Source: Clostridia bacterium (GTDB lineage Bacteria; Bacillota; Clostridia; Christensenellales; Aristaeellaceae). Taken from it: a stretch of 47,725 nt of DNA. Below, piece by piece: positions 40,850 to 47,725 of the stretch. The stretch lies in NCBI GenBank assembly GCA_017512905.1, contig JAFWEL010000136.1, forward strand, positions 1-47,725. Direction: 5' to 3'. A program made the position numbers and the translations under genes. A model generated the notes under the pieces. That model was not told the origin of the DNA. It was given only the letters and a program-made list of their open reading frames with translations, and made no database searches. Each line of letters opens with the position of its first letter. Position 1 is the stretch's first letter.

Positions 40850-41692
40850 TTACCTCAGATCGGGGCTGTTGATGTTGTCCATGTCGTCAAAGGCCTGGTT
40901 TTCGCCGCCCATGGCCCAGATGAAGGTATAATTGCTGGTGCCGGCGCCGGCATGGATGCTCCAGGAGGGGGAGATGACGGCCTGCTCGTTCTGCATCACG
41001 ATGTGGCGGGTCTCGGTGGGTTCGCCCATGAAGTGGAACACGACCTCGTTCTCGGGCACCTCGAAGTAGAAATAGACCTCCATGCGCCGCTCGTGGGTGT
41101 GGGCGGGCATGGTATTCCATACGCTGCCCGGCTCCAGCACCGTCATGCCCATGGACAGCTGGCAGGTCTTCAGCACGTCGGGATGGATGAACTGGTTGAT
41201 GACCCGCTTGTTACTGGTCTCCGCCGCGCCACAGGGCTTCTTGGCCGCGTCGGCGATGCGGATCAGGCGGTTTTCATAGCTGGTGTGGGCCGGGGCCGAC
41301 ACCACGTAGAACTTGGCGGGCTGGGCCGGATGGTCCGAGGCGAAGGTGACCTCCTTCGCGCCGCGGGTGATGTAGAGGCAGTCCTTGTAGCCCAACTCGT
41401 ACACCTCGCCGTCCACGGTGACGGTGCCCGCGCCGCCGACGTTGAACATGCCGCACTCCCGGCGCTCCAGGAAGAAGTGGGTGCCGAAGTTCTTCCACAC
41501 GTCGATGCCCTTGTCGATGGACACGTGGTCGCTGACCGGCATGATGCCCAGGGTCACCATGCGGTCCACATGGCTGTAGACGGCCACGACCTCGTCGGCC
41601 ACGAACAGCTTTTCAATCAGGAATTCATTGCGGGTCTCTTCGGTGGTGTAGCGCTTGAAATCGCGCTGGTTGCAGGAATAGCGGATGTCCAT
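40850..41692 (-). CDS. kduI: 5-dehydro-4-deoxy-D-glucuronate isomerase
   Basis: KduI isomerises 5-keto-4-deoxyuronate, from pectin or glycosaminoglycan breakdown, to a 2,5-diketo form. The 280-residue protein has the zinc ligands PAHTHERRMEVYFYF (His, His, Glu; about 195-209) and SWSIHAGAG (His near 245). Length equals the E. coli enzyme. AAGGAGAGAAACGCCT precedes the ATG. It is transcribed alone from a consensus promoter with a dyad. No KduD or polysaccharide lyase is in the window, so the substrate may come from other loci. Confidence 0.94.
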   Translation of the reverse strand: MDIRYSCNQRDFKRYTTEETRNEFLIEKLFVADEVVAVYSHVDRMVTLGIMPVSDHVSIDKGIDVWKNFGTHFFLERRECGMFNVGGAGTVTVDGEVYELGYKDCLYITRGAKEVTFASDHPAQPAKFYVVSAPAHTSYENRLIRIADAAKKPCGAAETSNKRVINQFIHPDVLKTCQLSMGMTVLEPGSVWNTMPAHTHERRMEVYFYFEVPENEVVFHFMGEPTETRHIVMQNEQAVISPSWSIHAGAGTSNYTFIWAMGGENQAFDDMDNINSPDLR

Positions 41693-41727
41693 AGGCGTTT
41701 CTCTCCTTGAATGGTATTATTGCGCAA

Positions 41728-41768
41728 GCCTTTATCAGAATTATAAAGGCATCGGTGTCGATTGTCAA
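41728..41768 (-). promoter_or_regulatory. kduI promoter and overlapping dyad
   Basis: On minus, TTGACA and TATAAT (41740-41745) are 17 bases apart, a perfect consensus. GCCTTTAT and ATAAAGGC (41728-41735, 41743-41750) form a dyad over the -10, a likely repressor site. Confidence 0.85.
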
Positions 41769-41812
41769 CGGAAAAACGGATTTCAGCCCGCGGGGCGAAG
41801 CATTGTATCGAT

Positions 41813-41982
41813 ACAGCTCAGAATCGACACTGAAGAACCCCTCCGACCCTGCCTACGGCAGGGCCACCTCCTCTTTCAGGTGAGGCTTTGGGAATACCTC
41901 TTGCTGTTTTGCCTTCCCTGAAAGGGGAAGCGCCGATCAAAGCGAGGCGGAGGGGTTCTGAATAATCAAGGTTCTGAGCTGT
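41813..41982. repeat. Inverted-repeat element with ACAGCTCAGAA ends
   Basis: ACAGCTCAGAA (41813-41823) and TTCTGAGCTGT (41972-41982) bound a 170-base element. Inside are AACCCCTCCG and CGGAGGGGTT arms around a module also found in the composite repeat at 27828-28196. It ends 10 bases from the M24 peptidase stop and may terminate that transcript. Confidence 0.75.
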
Positions 41983-41991
41983 AACATTGAA

Positions 41992-43038
41992 TCACCAGGT
42001 CAGCACCTCGCAACCGTCCTCGGTGATGGCCACCAGGTCCTCCACGCGAACGCCGAATTTGCCGGGCAGGTAGATGCCGGGCTCGATGGAGAAGATCATG
42101 CCCGGGCGGGTGACGGTCTCGCTGACGGAGGAGCAGTCCGGGAATTCATGCTCGTCCAGGCCGATGCCGTGGCCGGTGCGGTGGGTGAAGTACGGGCCGT
42201 AGCCGGCATCCTCGATCACCTTCCGGGCGGCGCGGTCGATGTCCTTCATCTTCACGCCGGGGCGGCAGGCGGCGATGCCGGCGCGGTTGGCGGCGGTGAC
42301 GATCTCATGCACCCTCTTCTCCTCGTCGGTGACCTCGCCGAAGTGGACGGTGCGGGTCATGTCGCTGCAATAGTGCCGCCAAAGCAGGCCCACGTCCATG
42401 ATGACGGTGTCCCCCGGCTTCAGCTTCGTGCCGTCGCTGTCGTGGTGGGGCTCCGCGCCGTTGGGGCCGAAGCAGATCAGCGGCGTGAAGCTGGGGCCCG
42501 GGGAGCCCAGCTCCTGGGCGATCTGGATGTACAGCGCCTGGATCTCCTTCTCGGTGACGCCCTCCCGCAGGGCCTTTTCGATGCGGGTGCAGACCTCCAC
42601 GTTCATCCTGGAGCTGATGCGCATCAGCTCCAGCTCCGCCGCGTCCTTGGTCAGGCGGGCGTCGTCCAGCGGCTGGCTGCCCAGGGCCGGCGTGACGTCG
42701 GGGCGCTGCTGCATCAGGCGGATGGTGAAGTGGCTGGGCCAGGTCTTGTCGATGCCGATCCTTCCCGGCAGCACGTGGGGCGCGAGCACCGCGATACAGT
42801 CGTCGGTGTCCTCGTAGACGATCATGGGCACGTCCGTCAGGCCCTCCAGGGCGAACAGCCGGTTGGCGAACAGCGTCATCTCGCCGGTGTCCTTCACCAG
42901 CAGCGCCAGCATCCGCTCGAAGGGCTCGCACCACACGCCGGTGAGGTAATACACGTTGGCGGTGCTGGAGACGATGATCTGGCTGAGCCCACAGGCCCGC
43001 ATGTTTTCGATGACCTTTTCAATGCGTTTGGTATTCAT
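41992..43038 (-). CDS. M24 family aminopeptidase (Xaa-Pro type)
   Basis: The 348-residue protein belongs to the creatinase/aminopeptidase P group. All five metal ligands are visible: D in IMDVGLL, D in CSDMTRT, H in TGHGIGLDEH, E in SIEPGIY, and E in VEDLVAI. It should remove an N-terminal residue before proline. The N-terminal creatinase-like domain (1-120) is normal. The start is 6 bases after the dCMP deaminase stop, so the two are co-transcribed. Confidence 0.92.
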   Translation of the reverse strand: MNTKRIEKVIENMRACGLSQIIVSSTANVYYLTGVWCEPFERMLALLVKDTGEMTLFANRLFALEGLTDVPMIVYEDTDDCIAVLAPHVLPGRIGIDKTWPSHFTIRLMQQRPDVTPALGSQPLDDARLTKDAAELELMRISSRMNVEVCTRIEKALREGVTEKEIQALYIQIAQELGSPGPSFTPLICFGPNGAEPHHDSDGTKLKPGDTVIMDVGLLWRHYCSDMTRTVHFGEVTDEEKRVHEIVTAANRAGIAACRPGVKMKDIDRAARKVIEDAGYGPYFTHRTGHGIGLDEHEFPDCSSVSETVTRPGMIFSIEPGIYLPGKFGVRVEDLVAITEDGCEVLTW

Positions 43039-43044
43039 GCTCTT

Positions 43045-43515
43045 TTACTCCGTTTTCTGGTTTTCTTCGGGCTGGAAGCGCTCCAGCGCCACGCCGCCCT
43101 CGCCCAGCATCTGGCGGGCAAAGTCGTCGGGATAGCCCTCCCGGTACACCACCCGGCGGATGCCGGCGTTGACGATCATCTTCGCGCACAGCACACAGGG
43201 CTGGTGGGTGCAGTACAGCGTCGCGCCGTCGATGCTGCTGCCCAGGCGGGCTGCCTGGATGATGGCGTTCTGCTCGGCGTGCACGGCATAGCACAGCTCC
43301 GCCCGGGTGCCCGAGGGGATGCCCAGCTTCTGCCGCAGGCATTCCCCCCGCTCCACGCAGGTCTTGATGCCCGCCGGCGCGCCGTTGTAGCCCGTGGTGA
43401 CGATGCGCTTGTTCATCACGATCACCGCGCCGATCTTGCGGTCCGGCTTGTAGCAGCTGGCCCAGCCGGAGATGGTGTCGGCCAGCTCCATGAATCGCGC
43501 GTCCCATTTATCCAT
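43045..43515 (-). CDS. dCMP deaminase-family protein
   Basis: The 156-residue zinc deaminase has HAEQNAII near residue 77 and QPCVLCAKMI near residue 104, giving the His and two Cys zinc ligands and the catalytic Glu. Its length and the CYKPDRKIGAVIV start fit dCMP deaminases (ComEB/DCTD), which make dUMP for thymidylate synthesis. A longer Cys-bearing insert (CVERGECLRQKLG) is present, as in many such proteins. GGAGGTGCGCCC precedes the ATG. Confidence 0.88.
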   Translation of the reverse strand: MDKWDARFMELADTISGWASCYKPDRKIGAVIVMNKRIVTTGYNGAPAGIKTCVERGECLRQKLGIPSGTRAELCYAVHAEQNAIIQAARLGSSIDGATLYCTHQPCVLCAKMIVNAGIRRVVYREGYPDDFARQMLGEGGVALERFQPEENQKTE

Positions 43516-43590
43516 GGGCGCACCTCCTCTGAATGTTTAAGGATTGTGTAACGGCATGGCAGCGCAGGCGGGGCGACATCGGCAAGCGTG

Positions 43591-43669
43591 GCGGGCAGGT
43601 TGCCGCCGCTAAATTTTTGCGCCATTGCGTGGTGTGGCGGCGGTGCCGACATACAGTCGCCGCTTTACC
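43591..43669. repeat. Palindromic dispersed repeat, inverted copy
   Basis: GGTTGCCGCCGCTA and GTCGCCGC-type segments match, in inverse order, the repeat at 21306-21377. It lies between the permease and the dCMP deaminase genes and overlaps the permease stop at 43665-43667. Confidence 0.55.
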
Positions 43670-45269
43670 CCTTCACGCCGCCGGCGGTCAGGCCCGCGGC
43701 CAGGTGCTTTTCGATGCACATGAACAGGATCACCACCGGCACGGTGGCCAGCAGCGCCGCCGCGAACAGGTATTGCCACTCGATCATGTTGAAGGAGCTG
43801 AACTGGGTGATGCCCACGGTGATGGGCTTGTTGGAAGTCGTTGAGATCAGCACCGTGGAGATGGTGTACTCGTTCCAGGCGTTGATGAACACGAAGATCA
43901 GTGTGGTCACGATCCCGGGGGCCGCGATGGGCAGCAGCACCCGGAGCATGGCGCTGACGGTGCTGCAGCCGTCGATACAGGCGGCCTGCTCCATCTCCGA
44001 TGAAATGGACACGAAGGTGCCCCGCAGCAGCCAAATGGCGAAGGCCTGGTTGAAGGCGGCGTTGATGAACATCAGCCCCAGCACCGAATCGCTCAGATGC
44101 AGGGCGTTCATCAGCCGGGAGATGCCCACCAGCAGCACTACCGGCGAAAACATCTGGCTCATGATCACAAAGCCCAGGAACACCTTCCTGCCCGCGAAGT
44201 GCATCCGCGCCATGGCGTAGGCCGCCGGAATGCCGCACAGCAGCGCGATGGCCGTGGCCCCCACCGACAGCATCAGCGAATTCAGCAGGTAGCGGGGCAC
44301 CCCCCGGTCGATGATGTCCTTCAGATTGCTCCACACCCACTTTGTGGGGAACATGTGCTGGAAGTACATGTCCGTGGTCTCGGCGTTGCTGCGGAAGCCG
44401 GTGATGACCATCACATAATAGGGGTAGAGGATCACCACGCACAGCGCAATGATGAAGGCGAACAGCAGCGCCCGGGCCAGCGTCTGCCTCGGGTCGCCGT
44501 CGGCACACACCACTGCGCAGAGCGCGAACCCCGCCAGCAACGGCAGCATCGCCAGCAGCGGCAGCATTGCCTGGTGCCGCAGGCCGCTCATCAGCTCCAG
44601 GGTCTTCTCCCCCGCCGTGCCCCCATAGAGGAAGCCGTCCAGCGCGCGCAGCAGGGCGTCGGTCCCCGGGCGGGGAAAGCCGTCTGTCGCCAGGCGGATC
44701 CAGCGGGTGAAGGCCAGGTTGCAGCACATCATGAAAACCGGCACCAGCAGCAGCGCCGCCAGCCCCAGGGCCGCCGCGCCCAGCCGCAGGCCGCGCCTGC
44801 GAGGCAGGAGCTCGGGCCAGTCCACGTCCATCGTGCCCCGCATTCCCGCGCCCAGCAGCACCGCCGCCGCCACCAGGCAGAGCACCAGCGCCAGCAGCAC
44901 CTTGCCCGCCGCCAGTCCGGAGCGCAGGAAATCCCAGCCGGTGCGGCGCATCGCCTGTCGCACCTCGAAGGCCACCATGCTGGTCTTCTGGCCCTTGGAG
45001 TTGGTGCGCTCGGTGACGTTTTCAAAGACCTGGGCGACCGCGCCCGTCTCCTCGGTGTAGCGGGCGGCCTCGGCCTCGACCTCCGCCTTCACGGCCAGGT
45101 ATTTTTCATCCCCGACGAAGGTATTGCCGGACTTCTTGGAAAACACCGTAGCGGAAAATTCCCAGACGGGCAGGCCCAGCGCCACCAGGCACAGCGCCGC
45201 CGCCAGCAGCGCGGCGACCAGCGCCCGCCGGTTCACGCGCAGCACCGCTTCAGGCGTGTTCATCCGCAT
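43665..45269 (-). CDS. Carbohydrate ABC importer permease (MalG type) with long N-terminal extension
   Basis: The 534-residue protein is about twice the usual MalG length. Residues from about 265 onward are a normal MalG-type permease with the EAA loop EQAACIDGCSTVSAMLRVLLP (as EQAACIDG...LLPIAAPG). The first 260 residues hold about four extra membrane segments, and an extracytoplasmic stretch (about 40-115, NTFVGDEKYLAVKAEVEAEA) that looks helical. The ATG at 45269 shares its A with the stop of the preceding permease (TGATG). No frameshift is seen between the parts. Confidence 0.85.
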   Translation of the reverse strand: MRMNTPEAVLRVNRRALVAALLAAALCLVALGLPVWEFSATVFSKKSGNTFVGDEKYLAVKAEVEAEAARYTEETGAVAQVFENVTERTNSKGQKTSMVAFEVRQAMRRTGWDFLRSGLAAGKVLLALVLCLVAAAVLLGAGMRGTMDVDWPELLPRRRGLRLGAAALGLAALLLVPVFMMCCNLAFTRWIRLATDGFPRPGTDALLRALDGFLYGGTAGEKTLELMSGLRHQAMLPLLAMLPLLAGFALCAVVCADGDPRQTLARALLFAFIIALCVVILYPYYVMVITGFRSNAETTDMYFQHMFPTKWVWSNLKDIIDRGVPRYLLNSLMLSVGATAIALLCGIPAAYAMARMHFAGRKVFLGFVIMSQMFSPVVLLVGISRLMNALHLSDSVLGLMFINAAFNQAFAIWLLRGTFVSISSEMEQAACIDGCSTVSAMLRVLLPIAAPGIVTTLIFVFINAWNEYTISTVLISTTSNKPITVGITQFSSFNMIEWQYLFAAALLATVPVVILFMCIEKHLAAGLTAGGVKG

Positions 45270-46153
45270 CACTGCTCCTCCTTCCGCATGGTGACCATCA
45301 TATAAATACTCGCGCAGACGCACAGTATGGCGAAGCCGATGACAGACATGGCCGTGGCCGCGCCCTTCTGGTTGTCGTAGAAGGCCCGCATGTACAGCAG
45401 CGTGACCATGGTGTCGGTCTTGTTGGCCGGCGCGCCCTTGGTGATGGTGTAGATGATGGGGAACGAGTTGAACACGTAGATGATGTTCAGCACGGTGCAA
45501 ACCGTCAGCGAGGGCTTCACCAGCGGCAGGGTCACGTTCCACAGCTTCCGCCAGAAGCCCGCGCCGTCCACGGTGGCGGCCTCGTAATAGGCCTTGTCGA
45601 TGGATTGCAGGCCCGCCAGCACCGTGAAGGCCACGAAGGGTATGGTGACGAATATGCCCACGCCGCACTCCCAGGCGAACTCGATCTGGTAGGTCGACCG
45701 CCAGTTGACGGCGCTTTTGATGATGCCCAGGTTCAGCAGCACGTTGTTCAGGTTGCCGTATTCGCCCTTGATGATGTAGTTCCACACCGACGCCTGGATC
45801 ACCAGCGACGTGGCCCAGGGGAACACCACGATGGAGCGGGCGATCCTGCGGCCGTGGAACTCCACGTTCAGCGCCATGGCCGTGATGAAGCCCAGCACCG
45901 TGCTCAGCCCCACCACCGACACCACCCACACGGCGGTGTTCAGCATGACGGTGCCGAAGGCCGGGTCCCTGAACGCGGCGCGGAAGTTGGCGAAGTGGTT
46001 CCACGACCCCACGATGCCCGCCTTGGATATCTCGCTCATGGACAGCTTGAACACGATGACAATGGGAAACACCACGAATATCGCCATCAGCAGTATGCTG
46101 GGCAGCAGCCAGACGTAGGGCTCCCATTTGTGCCGGATCGGTATGGTGTTCAT
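45269..46153 (-). CDS. Carbohydrate ABC importer permease (MalF/UgpA type)
   Basis: This 294-residue membrane protein has six or so hydrophobic segments and the EAA loop EAATVDGAGFWRKLWNVTLP near residue 195. It pairs with the MalG-type permease whose start overlaps its stop. I chose the ATG at 46153 because AAAGGAGC lies 8 bases upstream; the ATG at 46159 is only two bases from it. An upstream hairpin separates it from the binding-protein gene. Confidence 0.9.
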   Translation of the reverse strand: MNTIPIRHKWEPYVWLLPSILLMAIFVVFPIVIVFKLSMSEISKAGIVGSWNHFANFRAAFRDPAFGTVMLNTAVWVVSVVGLSTVLGFITAMALNVEFHGRRIARSIVVFPWATSLVIQASVWNYIIKGEYGNLNNVLLNLGIIKSAVNWRSTYQIEFAWECGVGIFVTIPFVAFTVLAGLQSIDKAYYEAATVDGAGFWRKLWNVTLPLVKPSLTVCTVLNIIYVFNSFPIIYTITKGAPANKTDTMVTLLYMRAFYDNQKGAATAMSVIGFAILCVCASIYMMVTMRKEEQ

Positions 46154-46195
46154 GGGCATCGCTCCTTTTGTGGGGGAATGGGGTTTTCAATCGAA

Positions 46196-46229
46196 TTCCG
46201 CTCCCGACCCGATGTGGGCGGGAGCGGAA
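46196..46229 (-). terminator. Hairpin between binding-protein and permease genes
   Basis: TTCCGCTCCCG and CGGGAGCGGAA form an 11-base-pair stem with a 12-base loop. On minus it follows the binding-protein stop and probably stabilises that part of the mRNA or ends part of the transcripts. Confidence 0.6.
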
Positions 46230-46252
46230 AGGGGCTATGGGGTTGGATGAGG

Positions 46253-47509
46253 TCAGCCGGCGATCTTCGCCTGCAGGTCGTCCAGCAGCGTCTTCACGTC
46301 GCCGCCGGTCAGCGCCTGCTGCTCGACGTCGATGACGCCCTGCTTGATGGCATCCCAGTTGTCCAGCGCGGTGGGATAGAACTGGCAGGAATCCAGCACG
46401 CCCAGCCACGCCTCGAAGGACGGGTCGGATTCGACCAGCGCGGCGACGGAGCTGTTGACGGCGGGCAGGAAGCCCTCCATGGAGACCCAGCCCACGTAGT
46501 TTTCAGGCGCGTAGAAGAAGGACAGGAACTTGCCGATGGCCTCGTTGCGGGCGGCCTGGTCGGGATAGGAATCGTCCCTGAAGGCCATCACGCGGTCCAT
46601 GACGCCGGTGGCGCCGGGGGTCGCGCCCTCATTGGTGGGCAGCGCGGCGGTGGCGAAGTTCACGGTGTAGCCCTTGTCGGCCAGGTAGCTGGGCAGCTGG
46701 TTGGGTGCGATGACCATGGCCAGCTTGCCCGCGCCGAACATATCCTGCAGGTCATAGCGGGTCTGGGTGGCCGGGTTGGGGTTGGTGAAGCCCTTGTTGA
46801 CCAGGCCGATGGCGTACTCGATGGCCTCGACGTTCTTGTCGCTGTTCAGGGCGACCTTGCCGTCGGCGTCCACAAAGCCGCCGTCGTTGTTCCACACGTA
46901 GTAGGAGAACGCGGCCTGACCCTCGTCAGTGGTCATGTCGATGCCCCAGGGATACACGTCGCCGTTATAGAAATCGACGATGGCCTGGCAGACATCCTCC
47001 AGCTCGGCCCAGGTGGTGGGCACCTCGACGCCGACCTCGTCCAGGATGTCCTGGTTCACATACAGCGCGCGGGCAGAGGCCAGATCCGGCACGGCCCAGC
47101 AGACGCCGTCCACCACGGACTGCTCGATGAAGGAGGGGAAGAAGTCCTTGAACAGCTCCTCGGGGCAGTAGTCGGACACGGGCAGCAGCAGGCCCTCGGC
47201 GGCATAGTTGGCGAACACGTCGATGTTCAGGATGTCGGGGGCGTTGTTGTTGGAAATGCGGGTGGAAACCTCGGTGTACACGTCGTTCCAGGACACGACC
47301 TGTAGGTTCAGCTTGATGCCCGGGTTCTCGGCCTGGAACTTATCCACGAAATTCGTGCCGTTCATGCCCTTGCCCAGGAACCAGTCCTGGGTGTTGGGGC
47401 CGTACTGGCAGATGATGACGTCCAGCGTGATCTCGTCGCCCTCCGCAAACGCCGCGCAGCAGCCCAGCGCCAGCAGCATGGTCAGAACCAGTGCCAACAG
47501 TTTTTTCAT
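46253..47509 (-). CDS. Extracellular sugar-binding protein (family 1)
   Basis: The 418-residue protein belongs to the MalE/UgpB-like group, with DEITLDVIICQYGPN at the mature start, APDILNIDVFANYAAEGLL near residue 93, and FGAGKLAMVIAPNQLP near 255-270. The signal peptide is MKKLLALVLTMLLALGCCA, with AFA-E as the probable cleavage site; the GCC within it is a poor lipobox. Likely ligands are oligosaccharides. The two following permeases have no ATPase gene; such systems share one from elsewhere (MsmX-like). GGGAGGTAATTCTT precedes the ATG. Confidence 0.9.
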   Translation of the reverse strand: MKKLLALVLTMLLALGCCAAFAEGDEITLDVIICQYGPNTQDWFLGKGMNGTNFVDKFQAENPGIKLNLQVVSWNDVYTEVSTRISNNNAPDILNIDVFANYAAEGLLLPVSDYCPEELFKDFFPSFIEQSVVDGVCWAVPDLASARALYVNQDILDEVGVEVPTTWAELEDVCQAIVDFYNGDVYPWGIDMTTDEGQAAFSYYVWNNDGGFVDADGKVALNSDKNVEAIEYAIGLVNKGFTNPNPATQTRYDLQDMFGAGKLAMVIAPNQLPSYLADKGYTVNFATAALPTNEGATPGATGVMDRVMAFRDDSYPDQAARNEAIGKFLSFFYAPENYVGWVSMEGFLPAVNSSVAALVESDPSFEAWLGVLDSCQFYPTALDNWDAIKQGVIDVEQQALTGGDVKTLLDDLQAKIAG

Positions 47510-47546
47510 AAGAATTACCTCCCATTGTGATTTAATTGCCGGCTCT

Positions 47547-47575
47547 ATTATAGCACATCCGCCGGGATGTGTAAA
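47547..47575 (-). promoter_or_regulatory. Importer 3 promoter with embedded dyad
   Basis: On minus, TTTACA and TATAAT are 17 bases apart, with TGC giving an extended -10. CACATCC-GCCG-GGATGTG (47554-47571) fills the spacer as a 7-base-pair dyad, a likely repressor site. Confidence 0.8.
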
Positions 47576-47584
47576 GATGTAATT

Positions 47585-47725
47585 AAATTCTGATTTGTCG
47601 GGGAGACGGAACCCCTCCGGCGCTACGCGCCACCTCCCCACTAGCTTCGCGTCGCAGGGGAGGCTTTTGGCTAACTTACCGGGGGTATCGGGGGCGGAGC
47701 GCCCCGATCTTTAATCGTACGCGGC
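47585..47725 (-). repeat. Dispersed MITE-like repeat, copy e (partial)
   Basis: It begins with AAATTCTGATTTGTCG (47585-47600) and matches the reverse complement of the right half of 27828-28196. It runs off the window end. No gene is present. Confidence 0.8.

Noticed and set aside
45270-46409. In-frame extension of the MalG-type gene upstream to 46409
   Set aside because: It would run through the MalF-type gene in another frame; the TGATG overlap at 45269 gives the better start.
45605-47305. A 566-codon plus-strand frame opposite importer 3
   Set aside because: It is an antisense shadow of the binding-protein and permease genes; the composition is not protein-like.
1-47725. tRNA or rRNA genes
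   Set aside because: No cloverleaf with GTTCRA-type arms and no rRNA-like segments were noticed on either strand, though no scan could be run.

Overview
The window looks like a piece of a GC-rich, anaerobic, gut-type Firmicute (Clostridia, perhaps a Christensenellales-like lineage). This is inferred from strong AGGAGG ribosome-binding sites, SigA-type promoters with 17-base spacers, several sugar ABC importers with AraC-type regulators, BspA-like/Big_2 and SH3 secreted proteins, and a mix of metabolic genes usual in that group. No rRNA, tRNA, CRISPR array, phage or IS transposase gene was seen. Both ends of the window lie inside copies of one dispersed repeat family, so this may be an assembled contig.

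Layout. 1-2990: repeat end, then larE-larB-larC for the nickel-pincer cofactor, without larA. 3092-6153: a secreted SH3 protein and a SUV3-like RNA helicase, both on minus. 6229-14470: an AraC regulator divergent from an alcohol dehydrogenase and an aldo/keto reductase, then a complete ribose-type ABC importer (ATPase, two permeases, binding protein) under a consensus promoter with an embedded operator and a structured leader. 14633-15210: an antitoxin with a frameshifted VapC remnant. 15229-27542: a 6-deoxysugar region with two AraC regulators, fucI, fucU, a second ribose/rhamnose-type importer, a UroD-like methyltransferase, rhaM and a pterin methyltransferase. A pair of convergent promoters upstream of fucI looks like an RNA-regulated small locus.

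27543-28212 is repeat DNA. 28213-31072 is a minus-strand operon (ttcA, phosphoesterase, Nudix hydrolase, histidine phosphatase). 31294-33507 holds a secreted SH3 protein, a small lipoprotein and asnA. 33777-35123 is gdhA. 35179-36283 holds an AbrB/PIN toxin-antitoxin pair and an XRE regulator. 36419-38773 encodes a leucine-rich-repeat/Big_2 surface protein. 39100-41692 encodes a membrane protein with five Cys/His repeats and kduI. 41992-47509 (minus) holds a M24 peptidase, a dCMP deaminase and a three-gene sugar importer lacking its own ATPase.

Together the genes suggest a saccharolytic lifestyle: import and isomerisation of fucose/rhamnose-like sugars, uronate handling (KduI) and several independently regulated importers. 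Functions are assigned by recognising family motifs by eye; no database search was run.
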